Positions 60,757-64,000 of a stretch of 64,000 nt of DNA are shown in pieces. Position 1 is the stretch's first letter. Every line of letters starts with the position of its first letter. The position numbers and the translations under genes were made by a program. The notes under the pieces were generated by a model. It was not told the DNA's origin. It saw only the letters and a list, made by a program, of their open reading frames with translations, and did not search any database. The stretch comes from Sphingobacterium arenae (GTDB taxonomy: Bacteria > Bacteroidota > Bacteroidia > Sphingobacteriales > Sphingobacteriaceae): contig NZ_JACNYK010000008.1 in assembly GCF_014692505.1 (NCBI RefSeq), positions 45,398-109,397 of the forward strand, read 5' to 3'.

Positions 60757-61968
60757 ATGTCATTAAAGGGCAAAAATATAGTAATTGGTGTATGCGGCGG
60801 TATTGCCGCATATAAAGTTGCTTCCCTTATCCGCCTTCTGGTTAAAGAAAATGCCAACGTACAGGTTATAATGACACCTGATGCCAGAGAATTTATTACG
60901 CCACTAACTTTAGCAACGCTATCTAAACACCCTGTCCTCTCTGATTATATTAACCGGCATACAGAGACTTGGAATAATCATGTAGAATTAGGCCTCCGTG
61001 CTGATTTATTACTTATTGCGCCGGCTACCGCCAATACTTTAAGCAAGATGGCCCACGGAACATGTGATAATCTGCTATTAGCTACTTACCTCTCTGCCAA
61101 GTGTCCGGTCATGTTCGCTCCGGCAATGGATCTGGACATGTGGCTGCATCCTACTACACAGGGAAACGTTAAACGTCTTCTAAGTTTTGGAAATATCTTG
61201 ATTGCACCGGGAAATGGTGAGCTCGCAAGCGGTTTAATAGGTGAGGGAAGACTTGCTGAACCTGAAGAAATACAGCAACGGATTCAACAGTTCTTTCACA
61301 ATTCTTCTCCTCTGAAAGGGAAGAACGTACTTGTAAGTGCTGGCCCAACGCATGAAGCAATTGACCCTGTACGTTTTATAGGAAATCATTCTAGTGGAAA
61401 AATGGGTTACGCCATTGCATCCGCTTTACAATCCATGGGTGCGACCGTAACGCTCGTGAGCGGCCCTACCCAACTTCCAACGCCTCCAGAGGTTAATCGC
61501 CATGACGTCACGTCAGCACAGGAAATGCTGGAGGCTTGCTCCATCTATTTTGAGAAGTCTGACATCATCGTAATGAGTGCTGCTGTGGCCGACTATACTC
61601 CCGTAGAGACCGCGATCCAAAAAATAAAGAAAAGCGACACAAATATTGAAATAACCTTGAAAAAGACGACCGATATTCTGGCAACATTAGGTAAACGAAA
61701 AACCGATAAACAGACCTTGGTCGGGTTTGCGCTGGAAACGGAAAACGCACTGCAAAATGCACAAGATAAACTGAAACGCAAGAATTTGGATTATATCGTA
61801 TTAAACTCTATGCAGGACGAAGGTGCTGGTTTTGCTGGAGATACGAATAAAGTCACCATTATTGATAGATCTGGTGAGATCAAGGAGTTTGGGTTAAAAA
61901 GTAAAAAAGAGGTAGCCAATGATATAGCCGCTATTATTAACTTCCATCAAGTGGCTATAAATTCATAA
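60757..61968 (+). CDS. coaBC: Bifunctional CoaBC (phosphopantothenoylcysteine synthetase/decarboxylase)
   Basis: A 403-residue bifunctional enzyme of coenzyme A synthesis. The N-terminal flavoprotein decarboxylase part has GVCGGIAAYKVASLIRLLVK, HVELGLRADLLLIAPATANT (active-site His region, given here in family terms) and APAMDLDMW near residue 119. In the decarboxylase site the block reads ELASGLIGEGRLAEP, with Ser where the E. coli enzyme has Cys (ACGD). The synthetase half has SAGPTHEAIDPVRFIGNHSS and KMGYAIASALQ. It starts 11 bp after rpoZ. Its 3' end overlaps the opposite-strand methyltransferase gene by 14 bp. Confidence 0.96.
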   Translation: MSLKGKNIVIGVCGGIAAYKVASLIRLLVKENANVQVIMTPDAREFITPLTLATLSKHPVLSDYINRHTETWNNHVELGLRADLLLIAPATANTLSKMAHGTCDNLLLATYLSAKCPVMFAPAMDLDMWLHPTTQGNVKRLLSFGNILIAPGNGELASGLIGEGRLAEPEEIQQRIQQFFHNSSPLKGKNVLVSAGPTHEAIDPVRFIGNHSSGKMGYAIASALQSMGATVTLVSGPTQLPTPPEVNRHDVTSAQEMLEACSIYFEKSDIIVMSAAVADYTPVETAIQKIKKSDTNIEITLKKTTDILATLGKRKTDKQTLVGFALETENALQNAQDKLKRKNLDYIVLNSMQDEGAGFAGDTNKVTIIDRSGEIKEFGLKSKKEVANDIAAIINFHQVAINS

Positions 61969-63322
61969 TTCGCACTTCTTTGGGATAATAATTATTGATC
62001 CTATTCGCCAATACTTTAACCCAGCCCAAATTTATTCCATGATATCGCACCAAACACCAACCGGAATTTACTGCTTCGAAATCTTCTCTCGCTAAACTTC
62101 TCTTCCGTAGAAATTGACGTGCTACATCCTCCGTCACTTCCTGCGCAGGCAAGTCGCTTCTTATGTGTATACTACAGGCCAAATCGTGTGATGGTAACAG
62201 TTCCGTGCCCGTCCATTTTCCCATATCCGTTCCGGCTTGTTTAATATATAGAACTTGTTGTAACCATCTTAACTCTTCCTCATACCTTTTGGGAAAAATA
62301 TGGATATGACCACTATGCATAAACGGCACGTGATCCGCCTGCTGATTTGTCCAATCTGCCACTACGCGTAACGGAGCGTCATTTTTTTCTGTCTTTATTT
62401 TTTTTTTATTAAATGTTGACTGATCTTCTTTTTTTCTCAATACAGCAATATAAAAACCTTCTCCTTTCACTTTATGCGGATAAAAGCGATATCCGAAAGC
62501 CTGGTGCTCGGCTGACCGTGTCTCCTCAATACCCCAATCGGAATCAAAGGTAATCCGAATAGATTCAAAAGAAAATGTGGTCTGTATCCAATCTACTATA
62601 TCTTCGTTCTCCTCCCTAGAATAGGAACAAGTAGAATATAGGAGGTATCCATCTGTAGCCAGTGCGCTTAAGGATTCTGCAAGAATTCTTTTTTGCCTGT
62701 CACTACATAGTTTTACATTGGCCAGCGACCATTCGTCTATTGTTTCTTGGTCTCTACGAAACATTCCAGAACCCGAGCATGGAGCGTCAACCAATAATAA
62801 GTCAAAGTACCCCGGTAAGCGCTTAAATGTAGACGGATCATTGTTTGTGACAACGACGTTCGAAACACCCCAATGAACGATATTACCCGTCAGGATGTTT
62901 GCTCGCGATTTGATTACCTCGTTGGACACTAATAAGCTTTCGCTTCCTAAGTAACTCGTTAATAAGGTCGACTTACCGCCCGGTGCAGCACAAAGATCTA
63001 GTGCCCTTGTAACACTGTTCTCCAGCCCAATTTCCTTTAAGATGTGTGCTATAAACATGGAAGATGCTTCTTGTACATAATAGCATCCGGCGTGGTAAAG
63101 CGGATCTAGCGTGAAAACTGGTCGATGTGTAAGATAATAACCTGTATCACACCAAGGAACAGGGCTTGCATTTTCAAATGGTATCGTTGTTTGCTTTAAG
63201 GGATTCAAGCGAACGGAGGTAATCTTGTCTCCTTGTTCATGTATAGTATTGAAAGCTTCAGAATCAAACCCTTCTTGTTCATTCAATCTTTTAATAAGTT
63301 CATTCGGTAAAAAATTACTCAT
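61955..63322 (-). CDS. RsmF-type rRNA cytosine-C5 methyltransferase (NOL1/NOP2/Sun family)
   Basis: A 455-residue SAM-dependent RNA m5C methyltransferase. The SAM-binding ALDLCAAPGGKSTLLTSYLG near residue 108 and the catalytic pair DAPCSGSGMFRRD (Cys, near residue 180) and YSTCSYSREENEDIV (second Cys, near 231) are intact. A C-terminal RNA-binding PUA-like part (FLRKRSLAREDFEAVNSGWC, quoted in part) follows, as in RsmF. It should modify the small-subunit rRNA; the exact base is not predictable. The 14-bp tail-to-tail overlap with coaBC is the only oddity. Confidence 0.94.
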   Translation of the reverse strand: MSNFLPNELIKRLNEQEGFDSEAFNTIHEQGDKITSVRLNPLKQTTIPFENASPVPWCDTGYYLTHRPVFTLDPLYHAGCYYVQEASSMFIAHILKEIGLENSVTRALDLCAAPGGKSTLLTSYLGSESLLVSNEVIKSRANILTGNIVHWGVSNVVVTNNDPSTFKRLPGYFDLLLVDAPCSGSGMFRRDQETIDEWSLANVKLCSDRQKRILAESLSALATDGYLLYSTCSYSREENEDIVDWIQTTFSFESIRITFDSDWGIEETRSAEHQAFGYRFYPHKVKGEGFYIAVLRKKEDQSTFNKKKIKTEKNDAPLRVVADWTNQQADHVPFMHSGHIHIFPKRYEEELRWLQQVLYIKQAGTDMGKWTGTELLPSHDLACSIHIRSDLPAQEVTEDVARQFLRKRSLAREDFEAVNSGWCLVRYHGINLGWVKVLANRINNYYPKEVRIMNL

Positions 63323-63488
63323 CGTTTAACCGCTTTTCATATCTAAATAATTATTTCCTGAGTTCACAAGCTCAGTTATCTGCATCAATGTTTGATCATT
63401 ACCATAACGTAAATATTTCTCTGTAAATTTACCACAATCAGCAAATAATCACAAAACAGATCATTATAGAATAGTTAAATTAATATAC

Positions 63489-63872
63489 ATGAAGAATTTC
63501 AAAAAGTATTATATCGTCGCTGCGCCTCCCGAGGATGTTTATAGAGCGTTAACAACAGAAATTACGATTCGGCTGTGGACCGGAGATGAGGTGAGGGTGG
63601 ATCCACGTGAAGGTGGAGAATTTTCTATGTGGGATGGAGCTATTACCGGAAAATTCATACATCTTCATCCTTATAAAAAAATTGTCCAGCAATGGTACTT
63701 TGGGGATCAGGAGGAGGATTCTATCGTCACGATAAAACTGCATGAGCATAAAAAAGGCACTTCTTTTGAGTTAGAGCATACCCATATTCCGGATGAAGCT
63801 TTTGATGATATTGTAGCAGGCTGGAACGACACCTATATGGCATCGCTTATAGAGTTTTATGAGGAAGACTGA
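63489..63872 (+). CDS. START-like/AHSA1-domain protein
   Basis: A 127-residue SRPBCC/START-like protein with VAAPPEDVYRALTTEITIRL, WTGDEVRVDPREGGEFSMWD and GFTH-type helix in the C-terminal end (VAGWNDTYMASLIEFYEED). It binds a small hydrophobic ligand in related families; the ligand here is unknown. It has no signal peptide. It converges on the 5S rRNA operon from the other strand and is separated by the hairpin at 63884-63908. Confidence 0.9.
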   Translation: MKNFKKYYIVAAPPEDVYRALTTEITIRLWTGDEVRVDPREGGEFSMWDGAITGKFIHLHPYKKIVQQWYFGDQEEDSIVTIKLHEHKKGTSFELEHTHIPDEAFDDIVAGWNDTYMASLIEFYEED

Positions 63873-63883
63873 CCCATAAAAAA

Positions 63884-63908
63884 AGCCCCTGCATATGCTG
63901 CAGGGGCT
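63884..63908 (-). terminator. rRNA operon terminator
   Basis: A 10-bp perfect GC-rich stem (AGCCCCTGCA/TGCAGGGGCT, 5-nt loop) lies between the START-like gene and the 5S rRNA. On the minus strand it is followed by a T-run (complement of the As at 63878-63884), so it chiefly ends the rRNA transcript, and may also stop the plus-strand gene. Confidence 0.88.
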
Positions 63909-63919
63909 CTGTATAAAGA

Positions 63920-64000
63920 TCGGCACCGACCTACTCTCCCACCTGTTACGGCAGTACCATCGGCTCTGGCGGGCTTGACTGCTCTGTTCGGAATGGGAAG
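63920..64000 (-). rRNA. rrf: 5S ribosomal RNA, 3' part, cut by window edge
   Basis: The minus-strand sequence contains CTTCCCATTCCGAACAGAGC, AGCCCGCCAGAGCCGATGGT and GTGGGAGAGTAGGTCGGTGCC, the usual loop and helix segments of 5S rRNA. The 3' end is placed at about 63920 by the final helix; the 5' part is outside the window. The rest of the rRNA operon presumably lies to the right. Confidence 0.95.

Overview
The window looks like the chromosome of a free-living Bacteroidota bacterium of the Sphingobacteriaceae type (Sphingobacterium/Olivibacter/Parapedobacter relatives). The reasons are a SusC/SusD pair driven by an ECF sigma factor and a FecR anti-sigma factor, the gene order bamD - rpoZ-like omega - coaBC, -7 promoter boxes of the form TAnnTTTG, and almost no Shine-Dalgarno sequences. 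No CRISPR array, insertion sequence, prophage or tRNA gene was seen. The genus is an inference from protein style; I could not run a search.

Positions 1-18489 hold one long minus-strand polysaccharide operon with mostly 1-50 bp gaps or 4-bp overlaps. It starts at the priming phosphoglycosyltransferase (wcaJ type, 17071-18489). It continues through a beta-barrel protein and a large unknown lipoprotein, a PHP-type tyrosine phosphatase, the Wza-type export lipoprotein and the Wzc-type tyrosine kinase. An AT-rich block follows with the serotype-type genes: Wzx flippase, Wzy polymerase, two pyruvyl transferases, GT2, GT14, GT4 and WecG-type glycosyltransferases, and an LVIVD-repeat protein. The operon leaves the window inside a mannose-1-phosphate guanylyltransferase gene. 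A 497-bp leader with two -7 boxes and an inverted repeat lies upstream of wcaJ, followed by a 57-residue lipoprotein gene and an acyltransferase-3/SGNH protein.

Positions 21276-28236 are a sigma - anti-sigma - SusC - SusD glycan-uptake locus with no linked glycoside hydrolase. It converges on a complete dTDP-L-rhamnose operon (rfbB-C-D-A, 28288-31739, minus). Upstream of that lie a second PHP phosphatase, a second mannose-1-phosphate guanylyltransferase and a DEDDh exonuclease. Glycan-precursor genes are therefore duplicated on both sides of the Sus locus.

Positions 35194-64000 are mostly housekeeping: rarA, a YfhO membrane protein, trkA/trkH, an AsmA-like protein, rsgA, polA, a YwqK-like protein, psd, a PhoR-like histidine kinase, a DUF47-PiT phosphate operon with a candidate PhoB box, an abundant OmpA-family porin, a TPR protein, aroE, an MBL hydrolase, a LolE/FtsX-type permease, a NifU-domain protein, bamD, an omega subunit, coaBC, an RsmF-like rRNA methyltransferase, a START-like protein, and the 3' part of a 5S rRNA (minus) at the right edge.

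The most unusual signal is a dispersed, non-coding repeat of 400-500 bp present three times in the same orientation (31760-32169, 34716-35184, 44425-44845). It has a near-identical left end and several hairpins whose stems carry compensatory base changes between copies, so the folded structure appears to be what is conserved. A second recurring pattern is a TAnnTTTG box exactly 4-5 nt before the ATG (rfbB, rarA, polA, bamD, MBL gene), which predicts leaderless mRNAs.
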